This document shows, one piece after another, positions 11,260 to 17,478 of a DNA stretch of 41,209 nucleotides. The notes under the pieces were generated by a model. That model did no database searches and had not been told where the DNA came from. It worked only from the letters and a program-made list of their open reading frames with translations. The position numbers and the translations under genes were made by a program. Position 1 is the stretch's first letter; each line of letters starts with the position of its first letter. Source of the stretch: Shimazuella kribbensis DSM 45090. GTDB lineage: Bacteria; Bacillota; Bacilli; Thermoactinomycetales; Thermoactinomycetaceae. The stretch lies in assembly GCF_000428065.1 (NCBI RefSeq), contig NZ_ATZF01000020.1:1-41209 (forward strand). The letters are read 5' to 3'.

Positions 11260-11341
11260 GAAGCCTCTTATCCAAAAACGCAGGACGATTCGGTACGTAA
11301 TTAGTATACCTCTTCTTCCAGAGTGAAAAAAGAATTTCCAC

Positions 11342-11361
11342 TTTGTAAAATTATACAAAAA
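11342..11361. repeat. 20-bp direct repeat, copy 1
   Basis: TTTGTAAAATTATACAAAAA is repeated without mismatch at 11865-11884. Both copies sit immediately after a terminator hairpin (minus-strand sense) and before the promoter of the next unit. The core is itself an inverted repeat (TTGTA/TACAA). Confidence 0.9.
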
Positions 11362-11390
11362 GTAGGCCAACCTCAAAGGCTGGCCTACTT
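11361..11390 (-). terminator. Terminator of unit B
   Basis: AGTAGGCCA (11361-11369) pairs with TGGCCTACT (11381-11389), with an inner CCT/AGG. On the minus strand it runs into TTTTTG. The stem sequence is homologous to that of the next terminator. Confidence 0.85.
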
Positions 11391-11415
11391 TCTATCTATG
11401 TCATGTAATGTTATA

Positions 11416-11480
11416 TTCGGCGGACAGTAATGTAGGATGAGTGGCTCTCATCAACTAGACACACTGCCCTTCCGTCCTAG
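11416..11480 (-). ncRNA. 3'-UTR structured module, unit B
   Basis: Minus-strand order: CTAGGACGG (11472-11480), then GGGCAGT (11463-11469). An inner hairpin GATGA/TCATC follows (11448-11452 with 11436-11440), then ACTGTCC (11422-11428), which closes the outer stem with one G.U pair. GCCGAA (11416-11421) follows. CTAGGACGG is perfectly complementary to CCGTCCTAG in the 5' UTR of the same gene (11805-11813). Confidence 0.6.
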
Positions 11481-11482
11481 TA

Positions 11483-11770
11483 CTAGCGGTTCTTCCAGTC
11501 GTCACGGTCCTTCCGAGCGTGATTGTTGCTGAGATCGTTCATCACCAGCCACACCACTCCAAGGAAGAAAGCGGGGATGAGGAGCTTACCTGCCACGTCG
11601 TTCAGGATCTCTATGCCGCTCTGGAGAATCGCGACCGGATTGACAGAGACCGGCATTTCGAACACGGTGAACTCGACCTCGAAGAGGGAGGGCGCGAACT
11701 TGCTGACAACCATGAAGATGGTAGCCAGGATCGCGACGGTGCCCAGGAAGATCTTCGAACCACGGGACAT
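11483..11770 (-). CDS. GC-rich small membrane protein, unit B
   Basis: 95 residues with GAGGAAA before the ATG. Two transmembrane segments, about 7-23 (IFLGTVAILATIFMVVS) and 61-77 (GKLLIPAFFLGVVWLVM), flank an extracytoplasmic-looking segment (EVEFTVFEMPVSVNP). The C-terminus is charged (NNHARKDRDDWKNR). Codons end overwhelmingly in C or G (ATC, TTC, GTC, ACC, AAC, GAC), unlike the AT-rich genes around it. It has a good promoter (TTGAAA-16-TATAAT), a small hairpin just before the SD, a structured 3' UTR and a terminator. No family is recognised. It could be a foreign gene or one under strong selection for C-ending codons. Confidence 0.75.
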   Translation of the reverse strand: MSRGSKIFLGTVAILATIFMVVSKFAPSLFEVEFTVFEMPVSVNPVAILQSGIEILNDVAGKLLIPAFFLGVVWLVMNDLSNNHARKDRDDWKNR

Positions 11771-11788
11771 GGTTTCCTCAGCTTTCTT

Positions 11789-11802
11789 GATGGTTTTCCA
11801 TC
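11789..11802 (-). promoter_or_regulatory. 5'-UTR hairpin before the SD, unit B
   Basis: GATGG-aaaa-CCATC on the transcript, ending about 10 nt before the GAGG Shine-Dalgarno. Equivalent hairpins precede units C and D. It may stabilise the mRNA or affect translation; this is inference. Confidence 0.5.
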
Positions 11803-11825
11803 ATCTAGGACGGACTTGTATATTT

Positions 11826-11853
11826 ATTATATAAAAAGGAAATTCGTTTTCAA
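11826..11853 (-). promoter_or_regulatory. Promoter of unit B
   Basis: On the minus strand TTGAAA (11848-11853), 16 nt, TATAAT (11826-11831). Confidence 0.65.
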
Positions 11854-11864
11854 CGATTTTTCAA

Positions 11865-11884
11865 TTTGTAAAATTATACAAAAA
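11865..11884. repeat. 20-bp direct repeat, copy 2
   Basis: Identical to 11342-11361. It abuts the terminator of unit C and lies just upstream of the unit B promoter. Confidence 0.9.
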
Positions 11885-11910
11885 TAGACCACTCCCTGAG
11901 GTTGGTCTAC
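11881..11910 (-). terminator. Terminator of unit C
   Basis: TAGACCA (11885-11891) pairs with TGGTCTA (11903-11909); on the minus strand it is followed by TTTTTG. The stem (GTAGACCA...) resembles the unit B terminator (GTAGGCCA...). Confidence 0.8.
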
Positions 11911-11934
11911 TGTTTTTATGTTGTGATTCATTTT

Positions 11935-12003
11935 TTCGGGGGACAGCAGATGTTGCCGATGAACATCGTCATCAACAAAACAAATACTGTCCTTCTCGTC
12001 CTA
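11935..12003 (-). ncRNA. 3'-UTR structured module, unit C
   Basis: Minus-strand order: TAGGACGAG (11995-12003), GGACAG (11987-11992), inner hairpin GATGA/TCATC, then CTGTCC (11941-11946), a perfect closing stem, then CCCGAA. TAGGACGAG can pair over 9 nt (one G.U) with CTCGTTCTA in the 5' UTR of the same gene (12322-12330). Confidence 0.6.
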
Positions 12004-12087
12004 TAGGTAAAGTTATCCTCTCAATTTCTCAGCGCTAGCTATTGGCAGATTCCGCCACTTCGACGAAGACCACGAGACCCAAGTGAC

Positions 12088-12291
12088 CTACTTGATGAGG
12101 TAGGAAACGAAGTTCACCCACGTGCGGGGATTCAACTGGAACCGGATGATCTCGATCGACTGGGAGACGGTCCTCGTCCAGTCGACATCGACCAGCAAGA
12201 AGCTCACCAGAGCGAAGATGACCACTCCCCAGAGGGCCCAGATCTGCGTCTCGGTACGAGCGTGGTTGGAGAGACGAGAGAGGAGAGACAT
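12088..12291 (-). CDS. GC-rich small membrane protein, unit C
   Basis: 67 residues starting MSLLSRLSNHARTETQ. AAGGAG 6 nt before this ATG decides the start over an upstream in-frame codon. One transmembrane segment lies at about 17-34 (IWALWGVVIFALVSFLLV), followed by an amphipathic tail (TVSQSIEIIRFQLNPRTW). The stretch QSIEII resembles QSGIEIL in unit B. Codon use is GC-rich. It has its own promoter region (TATAAT box near 12350), a CCAGC-aaaa-GCTGG hairpin directly before the SD, a structured 3' UTR of about 150 nt and a terminator. Function unknown; size and topology also fit holin-like or toxin-like peptides, with nothing specific to support either. Confidence 0.65.
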   Translation of the reverse strand: MSLLSRLSNHARTETQIWALWGVVIFALVSFLLVDVDWTRTVSQSIEIIRFQLNPRTWVNFVSYLIK

Positions 12292-12305
12292 GTCAGTCTC
12301 CTTCC

Positions 12306-12319
12306 CCAGCAAAAGCTGG
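12306..12319 (-). promoter_or_regulatory. 5'-UTR hairpin before the SD, unit C
   Basis: CCAGC-ttttg-type loop-GCTGG on the transcript, immediately followed by GGAAGGAG, the ribosome binding site. Confidence 0.55.
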
Positions 12320-12383
12320 AATAGAACGAGTAGTTGGTTCATTTTATTATATACAAATTTTCATTTTCATTAAAGAATTAAAA

Positions 12384-12413
12384 AAGCAAAAAGCCAGCAT
12401 ACAATCGCTGACT
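12384..12413 (-). terminator. Terminator of unit D
   Basis: On the minus strand AGTCAGC pairs with GCTGGCT (one U.G), followed by TTTTTGCTTTTTT. Confidence 0.7.
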
Positions 12414-12440
12414 TTTTCATCTATTGGTGTTTCATTACCG

Positions 12441-12501
12441 TTCGGGGGACAACTGTTGCGGATGACTGGAGGTCACCAACATCAATTGCCCGGTCCCGTC
12501 C
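12441..12501 (-). ncRNA. 3'-UTR structured module, unit D
   Basis: Minus-strand order: GGACGGG (12495-12501), GGGCAA (12486-12491), inner hairpin GGTGAC/GTCATC, then TTGTCC (12447-12452), closing the outer stem with one G.U, then CCCGAA (12441-12446). GGACGGG is complementary to CCCGTCC in the 5' UTR (13007-13013). Confidence 0.6.
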
Positions 12502-12509
12502 TTGCGAGG

Positions 12510-12968
12510 TCAGTCCTGCGAGTTCTTCAGTGCCAGCGGCGCCTTCGGCTGCTGAGCGGTCAGGTTCGTGATCACGTACGGCTTGTTGTTCTTCGGCAGC
12601 ATCTTGCCCTCGATCTTGGCGATCTGGATCTTGACCCAGGCCACCACGATGGGATCGATGTACCGCTTCGCCAGAGTGATGACGAACTTGGCGACGATCA
12701 GAATGATGAGCGTCAGCACCGGGTGAGCGATGACCCACGACAGATCGGTCTTGATGATGTACTCGCCGGTCCTCATGAGCATGTCGAGGATCTCGTCCCT
12801 GTGCTCGTCCTGCCACTGAACGAGACCGTCCTTCAACTGGGTGAGACCCAGGAGGAGCTGGTTGAAGCCCAGGAGGACGTACTTGTGAGTCGTGTCGGCC
12901 CACTTGGGAAAGGCGATCAGACCGATGATGACGAAGGTCAGAACCTTGGTGTCGATGATACGACGCAT
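12510..12968 (-). CDS. GC-rich membrane protein, unit D
   Basis: 152 residues. A short hydrophobic N-terminus (8-20) is followed by an amphipathic, probably helical middle (VLLGFNQLLLGLTQLKDGLVQWQ) and a strong transmembrane segment at about 79-100 (VIAHPVLTLIILIVAKFVITLA). The C-terminus is basic and proline-rich. AGAGG lies upstream of the ATG. Codons are GC-rich throughout, with clear third-position bias, which supports real coding. A TTTTCA-17-TATACT promoter, a TCGAC/GTCGA hairpin before the SD, a structured 3' module and a terminator surround it. I do not recognise a family. A second long frame in this stretch on the same strand is arginine/histidine-rich and is a shadow. Confidence 0.75.
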   Translation of the reverse strand: MRRIIDTKVLTFVIIGLIAFPKWADTTHKYVLLGFNQLLLGLTQLKDGLVQWQDEHRDEILDMLMRTGEYIIKTDLSWVIAHPVLTLIILIVAKFVITLAKRYIDPIVVAWVKIQIAKIEGKMLPKNNKPYVITNLTAQQPKAPLALKNSQD

Positions 12969-12986
12969 GACAGTTTGCCTCTTTTC

Positions 12987-13001
12987 TCGACTTAAAGTCG
13001 A
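12987..13001 (-). promoter_or_regulatory. 5'-UTR hairpin before the SD, unit D
   Basis: TCGACTT-t-AAGTCGA on the transcript, directly followed by GAAAAGAGG, the ribosome binding site. Confidence 0.5.
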
Positions 13002-13077
13002 ATTGGGGACGGGTGGTTTGTACCTTTAGTATATGTAAAATAATCAAAAATGAAAACAGGAAAATGTGTGAATAAAT

Positions 13078-13106
13078 GCAAAAAAACTAGCTTCTTCAGC
13101 TAGTTT
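13078..13106 (-). terminator. Terminator of gene at 13128
   Basis: AACTAGC (13085-13091) pairs with GCTAGTT (13099-13105); T7 follows on the minus strand. Confidence 0.8.
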
Positions 13107-13127
13107 CCCATTCTTAAATCTATCAAT

Positions 13128-13406
13128 TCACTTTAAAGGTTCATCTTTTTGAATGATATCCGTTTTCGAATCACCAAAAATCTTCTCCCAATATCCAAAC
13201 TTTTTGAGGAAAAGGTAGAGCACAACAGAGTAAACCAACACACTTTCAACAAGATGTAAAAAGGTAGTCAAATCAATAGCAAATCCATTTATGGTAAATA
13301 CGATTTGAATCGGGGATAATAGTTTCCAAACAATCAACTGACCAATACTAAAGGCACAGACAAACAGAATCAATTTACCAAAGTTCTTCCACTCTGCACG
13401 TTTCAT
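13128..13406 (-). CDS. Small membrane protein, AT-rich
   Basis: 92 residues from the ATG at 13406 with AGAGGG 5 nt upstream; the longer frame starts at a TTG that overlaps this SD. Two hydrophobic segments, about 12-30 and 46-67, and a charged C-terminus. Codon use is host-like, and it lacks the structured 3' module and 5' hairpin of units A-D, so it is a neighbour and probably not a member. It reads away from tsaD with its own terminator. Unknown family. Confidence 0.6.
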   Translation of the reverse strand: MKRAEWKNFGKLILFVCAFSIGQLIVWKLLSPIQIVFTINGFAIDLTTFLHLVESVLVYSVVLYLFLKKFGYWEKIFGDSKTDIIQKDEPLK

Positions 13407-13483
13407 GGTGTCCCTCTTTTCCAAGATATCGCTTTTGCTTGAACTATACAGCAGGAAAGATGTAGGGAGTAATCATAGAAAAC

Positions 13484-14482
13484 TTAAATCAATGGTAGAT
13501 TTGGTACTGCATTTAATTCCAAATCTACGGGATTCCCTTCTTGATAAAGAAAATATGCCGCCGAGGCGATCATTGCTGCATTATCTGTACACAGTTCCAA
13601 TGAAGGAATAGTTAACGTTATTTTCTCTTGCTTGGCTCTGTTATGCAATCGACTACGGAGTCCACTGTTCGCCGCTACTCCACCAGCTACTACGAGGTTG
13701 GAAACTTCTTTTTGGGTGATTGCACGAAATGTTTTTTCCACTAGCACATCCAGTACAGCCGTTTGAAAACTAGCTGCCAAATCTTTTTCAACGTACCGCT
13801 CGTTTTGCTTCATAAACTGCATAACCGCCGATTTTAATCCGCTAAAACTAAAGTCCAGTGATCCTTTTTCCAGCCACGCACGTGGCAGAGAATACGCGGG
13901 TGACCCTTGGGCTGCTAAACGGTCAATATGCGGTCCACCTGGGTAAGGTAGATTCATTAGGCGGGCAACTTTATCAAATGCTTCTCCTACAGCATCATCT
14001 CGTGTTCGTCCTAAACGTTCAAAATTCATATGATCTTTCATATAAATAAGCTCTGTATGGCCACCAGAAACAATAAGAGCAATAAGCGGAAATTGGAGCG
14101 GGCTAACCAAATGATTGGCATAAATATGTCCCGCTATATGGTGAACAGGAATCAGTGGAATGCGAAGTGCATATGCCAATGCTTTTGCAGCTGCTACGCC
14201 AACTAACAAAGCACCCACTAGACCTGGACCTTGCGTAACCGCAATCGCTGTGAGCTGATTTTTGGTGACATTTGCTTCCAATAAGGCTTGCTCGATAATC
14301 AACGTAATCCGTTCCACATGACGCCTTGAAGCAACTTCTGGCACTACCCCTCCAAAAGCTTGATGGATTTCCATCTGCGAACTGATCACATTAGAAAGAA
14401 CCGCATGTCCATCCACTACGACAGAAACACTGGTCTCATCACAACTTGTTTCAATACCAAGTATCACATTTTTATTCTCCAT
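13484..14482 (-). CDS. tsaD: tRNA t6A threonylcarbamoyltransferase TsaD
   Basis: 332 residues of the ASKHA-fold Kae1/TsaD family. It transfers threonylcarbamoyl to A37 of ANN-decoding tRNAs, with TsaB and TsaE. Motifs: [12 protein letters not shown] at the N-terminus, [11 protein letters not shown] and the metal-binding HIAGH (H115, H119). It is the last gene of the tsaE-tsaB-rimI-tsaD string and overlaps the end of rimI by 11 bases. The order matches B. subtilis ydiB-ydiC-rimI-gcp. Confidence 0.98.
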   Translation of the reverse strand: MENKNVILGIETSCDETSVSVVVDGHAVLSNVISSQMEIHQAFGGVVPEVASRRHVERITLIIEQALLEANVTKNQLTAIAVTQGPGLVGALLVGVAAAKALAYALRIPLIPVHHIAGHIYANHLVSPLQFPLIALIVSGGHTELIYMKDHMNFERLGRTRDDAVGEAFDKVARLMNLPYPGGPHIDRLAAQGSPAYSLPRAWLEKGSLDFSFSGLKSAVMQFMKQNERYVEKDLAASFQTAVLDVLVEKTFRAITQKEVSNLVVAGGVAANSGLRSRLHNRAKQEKITLTIPSLELCTDNAAMIASAAYFLYQEGNPVDLELNAVPNLPLI

Positions 14483-14936
14483 TTAAAATCAACCCCATCA
14501 ATATCGCATCTTCTCCATTGTCTGGATAATAGGCTTTCCTTGTACCGATCACCGTAAATCCGAGATCACGATACATTCGTTGGGCAATCTTGTTTGATTT
14601 CCTTACTTCAAGGGACATCTTCAATGCTCCTAATTGTTTTGCTAATTCAATCATATAAATAAGTGTCTCTTTCCCTGTCCCTTGTCCTCGATAAGCTGGA
14701 TGGAGTGCCACATTGGTCATTTGTGCTTCATCAAGAACCACCCACATGCCAGCATACCCAGCGATTTGACCATCGACCAAAGAAACAACATAATAGGCTA
14801 AATCATTAGAGGTAATCTCGTCTTCAAAAGAATATTCACTCCATGGATCAGCAAAAGAAAGTGTCTCAATTTCCATGATAGCCGGAATATCTGTTACTTT
14901 CATCGGTCGAAATAATACCGTTTTGGTTGAATTCAT
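14472..14936 (-). CDS. rimI: Ribosomal protein S18-alanine N-acetyltransferase RimI
   Basis: The 154-residue GNAT acetyltransferase uses acetyl-CoA, for which the binding motif is [23 protein letters not shown] and the C-terminal [15 protein letters not shown] are characteristic of RimI. The substrate is the N-terminal alanine of S18 in enterobacteria; in Firmicutes the target is less certain. It overlaps tsaB by 4 bases and tsaD by 11, indicating translational coupling. Confidence 0.95.
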   Translation of the reverse strand: MNSTKTVLFRPMKVTDIPAIMEIETLSFADPWSEYSFEDEITSNDLAYYVVSLVDGQIAGYAGMWVVLDEAQMTNVALHPAYRGQGTGKETLIYMIELAKQLGALKMSLEVRKSNKIAQRMYRDLGFTVIGTRKAYYPDNGEDAILMGLILNGE

Positions 14937-15634
14937 GATAAACGACCCAGTAAATTTTTCTCTGCTAGTGTTAATTGCAAATAATTTGGGGCAAAGTCTT
15001 GGTTTTCGCCTTTATCCGATTCTAACCATTGTTGTAAAGCTAGAATTCCTAAATTGCTGGCACGCGGAAGATGAAAAGCAGCAGGAGAAAATTGAGCTTG
15101 ATCACCTAATTCCCCTTCTATTTTGCTTTGAAAAATATGGGTATCATCTCCGACAAATAAGACACTTTTTTTATCTATTTTTAGTTCTGTTAATAAGTCA
15201 TCAATCAGCAAAATTTTTTCAGGCATCTTTTCTTGTAATTTCCCATTTTCCTTTTGGTACACGGAGGTATACACTTGCTCTCGTCTTGCATCAATAAGTG
15301 GAACGATATTTCCAGGGAAATATAGGCCATTCATTGCCATTACAGCTAGTGTAGAGACAGCAAGAAAAGGCTTCTGCAAGGACCAAGCCAATGTTTTGAT
15401 AGTCGTAACTCCGATACGAACGCCAGTATATGAACCTGGACCCGCTGTAACTGCAAAAATATCTATATCAGACAAGGACATATCCAAATCTGTCAACAAT
15501 TCATCTATTGCAGGCATTAGTCGAACCGAATGGTTCTTTTTGAGATTGGTTGATTTCTCTCCTAATACTTTTTGTTCATTTAAAACAGCTATGCTTAGGA
15601 CAAGCGTAGAAGTATCTACTGCTAAAATATTCAT
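14933..15634 (-). CDS. tsaB: t6A biosynthesis protein TsaB
   Basis: 233 residues. It is a TsaD paralogue without the metal-binding histidines, with MNILAVDTSTLVLSIAVL and the ITAGPGSYTGVRIG-type loop (VTAGPGSYTGVRIGV). It is the scaffold subunit that binds TsaD and TsaE. It overlaps tsaE and rimI by 4 bases each. Confidence 0.96.
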   Translation of the reverse strand: MNILAVDTSTLVLSIAVLNEQKVLGEKSTNLKKNHSVRLMPAIDELLTDLDMSLSDIDIFAVTAGPGSYTGVRIGVTTIKTLAWSLQKPFLAVSTLAVMAMNGLYFPGNIVPLIDARREQVYTSVYQKENGKLQEKMPEKILLIDDLLTELKIDKKSVLFVGDDTHIFQSKIEGELGDQAQFSPAAFHLPRASNLGILALQQWLESDKGENQDFAPNYLQLTLAEKNLLGRLS

Positions 15635-16095
15635 GACATTAACCCCTTATATAACTTGGCCGAATGAATCGATATTGCTCTGGCCCCTGTAGAAAGCGCT
15701 TCAATATCGATTGCTATTGTCTCTTCTGGAAGAAGCGAATCAATACGCGATGGCCATTCTACTAAACACACACCATCACCAAATAAATACTCATCTAAGC
15801 CTAAGTCTTCCATGCTTTCCTCATCCAATCGATAAACATCCATATGATAAAGAGGTAGTCTTCCCTCATATATTTTTAAAATCGAGAATGTAGGGCTGTC
15901 TACATACTCCTCTACTCCAAGCCCTTTTGCTAATCCTTGAGAAAAAGTAGTTTTTCCAGCTCCCAGTTCTCCTGATAAAGCGATAACTGAGCCCTTGGAT
16001 AACATAGAACCGATCTGTGAGGCCAATGCTCTTGTTTCTTTCTCACTATTTGTAACTATCACTTGTTTATCCAAGGTGTGACACCGTCCATCCAT
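15631..16095 (-). CDS. tsaE: t6A biosynthesis ATPase TsaE
   Basis: The 154-residue P-loop ATPase has Walker A GELGAGKTTF and the conserved SPTF, MDVYRL and LVEWPSR motifs. It drives turnover of the TsaBD complex. The start is uncertain: the ATG at 16095 lacks a convincing SD, and a TTG about 8 codons later (LDKQVIV) is preceded by GGACGGTG. First gene of the operon; a hairpin and the tRNA cluster lie upstream. Confidence 0.95.
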   Translation of the reverse strand: MDGRCHTLDKQVIVTNSEKETRALASQIGSMLSKGSVIALSGELGAGKTTFSQGLAKGLGVEEYVDSPTFSILKIYEGRLPLYHMDVYRLDEESMEDLGLDEYLFGDGVCLVEWPSRIDSLLPEETIAIDIEALSTGARAISIHSAKLYKGLMS

Positions 16096-16157
16096 AAGAA
16101 ATAATTCTATCTTACCAAGAAATGAGAAAAGAAGAAAGTTCGTCTCTCCAAATAAAG

Positions 16158-16187
16158 GAAAAGTTGCACATATTGTGCAACTTTTTA
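16158..16187. terminator. Terminator after the tRNA cluster
   Basis: GTTGCACA-tat-TGTGCAAC (16163-16181), with T4 on the minus strand and T5 on the plus strand. On the minus strand it ends the tRNA operon before tsaE. Confidence 0.75.
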
Positions 16188-16190
16188 TCG

Positions 16191-16264
16191 TGGAGCGGGT
16201 GAAGGGAATCGAACCCTCACATTCGGCTTGGAAGGCCGATGTTCTACCATTGAACTACACCCGC
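16191..16264 (-). tRNA. tRNA-Gly (TCC)
   Basis: Complete cloverleaf on the minus strand, anticodon loop CTTCCAA, CCA encoded. Last tRNA of the eleven-gene cluster. Confidence 0.97.
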
Positions 16265-16348
16265 ATATTTCATTTAGCTCGCATTACTACTGATAGTTTT
16301 GGTATAAAAAAAGAAAAGTTACAGTCATAACTCTTCCAATAAGGAAAA

Positions 16349-16434
16349 TGGTGCGGTCGATGGGACTCGAACCCATACGGCCTAGGGCCACTACCCCCTC
16401 AAGATAGCGTGTCTGCCAATTCCACCACGACCGC
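16349..16434 (-). tRNA. tRNA-Leu (GAG)
   Basis: Class II tRNA with a long variable arm. The anticodon stem CTATC/GGTAG brackets TTGAGGG. CCA encoded. Confidence 0.95.
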
Positions 16435-16460
16435 AAGTTTTCAATTTTAATTATAGTATA

Positions 16461-16544
16461 TGGTACGGGTGAAGGGACTTGAACCCCCACGCCTCTCGGC
16501 GCCAGAACCTAAATCTGGTGCGTCTGCCATTCCGCCACACCCGC
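16461..16544 (-). tRNA. tRNA-Leu (TAG)
   Basis: Class II tRNA; the anticodon stem CCAGA/TCTGG brackets TTTAGGT. The acceptor has a terminal G.U pair; CCA encoded. Confidence 0.95.
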
Positions 16545-16554
16545 ATATATAAAA

Positions 16555-16630
16555 TGGTGAGCCATGAAGGACTCGAACCTTCGACCCTCTGATTAAAAGT
16601 CAGATGCTCTACCAACTGAGCTAATGGCTC
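16555..16630 (-). tRNA. tRNA-Lys (TTT)
   Basis: Standard cloverleaf with anticodon loop CTTTTAA and CCA encoded. Confidence 0.97.
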
Positions 16631-16650
16631 TTACAAAATTAAGGAAAAAA

Positions 16651-16725
16651 TGGCTGGGGAGGAAGGATTCGAACCTTCGGTACACGGTACCAAAAACCGA
16701 TGCCTTACCTCTTGGCTACTCCCCA
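16651..16725 (-). tRNA. tRNA-Gln (TTG)
   Basis: Cloverleaf starting TGGGGAGTAGCC, anticodon TTG, CCA encoded. Confidence 0.96.
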
Positions 16726-16748
16726 ACAGAATTAATAGGCGTTAAAAA

Positions 16749-16825
16749 TGGGGCGAACGACGGGATTCGAACCCGCGAGTGCCGGAGCCACAATCCGGTG
16801 TGTTAACCGCTTCACCACGATCGCC
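16749..16825 (-). tRNA. tRNA-His (GTG)
   Basis: Cloverleaf with the extra 5' G paired to C73, as expected for histidine tRNA; anticodon GTG, CCA encoded. Confidence 0.96.
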
Positions 16826-16834
16826 ACAAAAAAA

Positions 16835-16911
16835 TGGCGGGGCTGACGGGATTCGAACCCGCGGTCTCCTGCGTGACAGGCAGGCATGTTAGGCCTCTAC
16901 ACCACAGCCCC
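16835..16911 (-). tRNA. tRNA-Asp (GTC)
   Basis: Cloverleaf starting GGGGCTGTGGTG, anticodon GTC, CCA encoded. Confidence 0.97.
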
Positions 16912-16939
16912 AAAAGGGTTAAAGAAATTCTGTAAAACA

Positions 16940-17015
16940 TGGTGGGCGCTGACGGGATCGAACCGCCGACCCCATGCTTGTAAGGCATGTGCTCTCCCAG
17001 CTGAGCTAAGCGCCC
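16940..17015 (-). tRNA. tRNA-Val (TAC)
   Basis: Cloverleaf starting GGGCGCTTAGCTC, anticodon TAC, CCA encoded. Confidence 0.97.
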
Positions 17016-17020
17016 AAAAA

Positions 17021-17098
17021 TGGTGACCCGTAGGGGATTCGAACCCCTGCATGCCAGCGTGAAAGGCTGGTGTGTTGAACCGCTTCACCAACGGGCCA
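17021..17098 (-). tRNA. tRNA-Glu (TTC)
   Basis: Cloverleaf starting TGGCCCGTTGGTG, anticodon TTC, CCA encoded. Confidence 0.96.
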
Positions 17099-17120
17099 TA
17101 CTAATCATAACAAAAAAGTC

Positions 17121-17212
17121 TGGCGGAGAGAGAGGGATTCGAACCCTCGCATGGCTTACGCCATCTAACGGTTTAGCAAACCGTCCTCTTCGGCCTCTTG
17201 AGTATCTCTCCA
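17121..17212 (-). tRNA. tRNA-Ser (GCT)
   Basis: Class II tRNA with long variable arm (GATGGCGTAAGCCATGC), anticodon GCT, CCA encoded. Confidence 0.96.
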
Positions 17213-17216
17213 GGAT

Positions 17217-17291
17217 TGGCTCCCAAAGCAGGATTCGAACCTGCAACCTATCGGTTAACAGCCGATTGCTCTGCCGTTGAGCTATTTGGGA
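17217..17291 (-). tRNA. tRNA-Asn (GTT)
   Basis: Cloverleaf starting TCCCAAATAGCTC, anticodon GTT, CCA encoded. First gene of the cluster, 22 nt after the promoter. Confidence 0.97.
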
Positions 17292-17312
17292 ACATTTTTG
17301 AAGACAAGAGTT

Positions 17313-17341
17313 ATTCTATCAAAAATCTTAAATCATTGCAA
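17313..17341 (-). promoter_or_regulatory. Promoter of the tRNA cluster
   Basis: On the minus strand TTGCAA (17336-17341), 17 nt, TAGAAT (17313-17318). A second TTGACG box at 17398-17403 could belong to another upstream promoter. Confidence 0.65.
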
Positions 17342-17423
17342 GCATTTTTTCTTCCGCTTCAAGCGACTTCTATAATCTAGCATGATTTAACCTTCTTCGT
17401 CAAGCATATTTTTTTATGTTATC

Positions 17424-17456
17424 AAAAAAACCTCCCCACGATATAGTGAGAAGGCT
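17424..17456 (-). terminator. Terminator of the Bax-inhibitor family gene
   Basis: CCTTCTCAC pairs with GTGGGGAGG on the minus transcript (two G.U pairs), then T7. Confidence 0.75.
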
Positions 17457-17478
17457 TTTGAGGCTAATCTAAGCGAAC

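Noticed and set aside
10904-12501. 3' modules as integron attC sites with gene cassettes
   Set aside because: The order of AAC and GTT core boxes is wrong, no integrase is near, and each gene has its own promoter and terminator, which cassettes usually lack.
10850-13020. The array as one large noncoding RNA
   Set aside because: Each GC-rich stretch has clear third-codon bias, an SD and a plausible membrane protein, and terminators divide it.
12421-13047. 208-codon minus-strand ORF rich in Arg, His, Asp overlapping unit D
   Set aside because: It is an out-of-phase reading of the GC-rich unit D gene; composition is typical of a shadow frame and it starts far upstream of the promoter.
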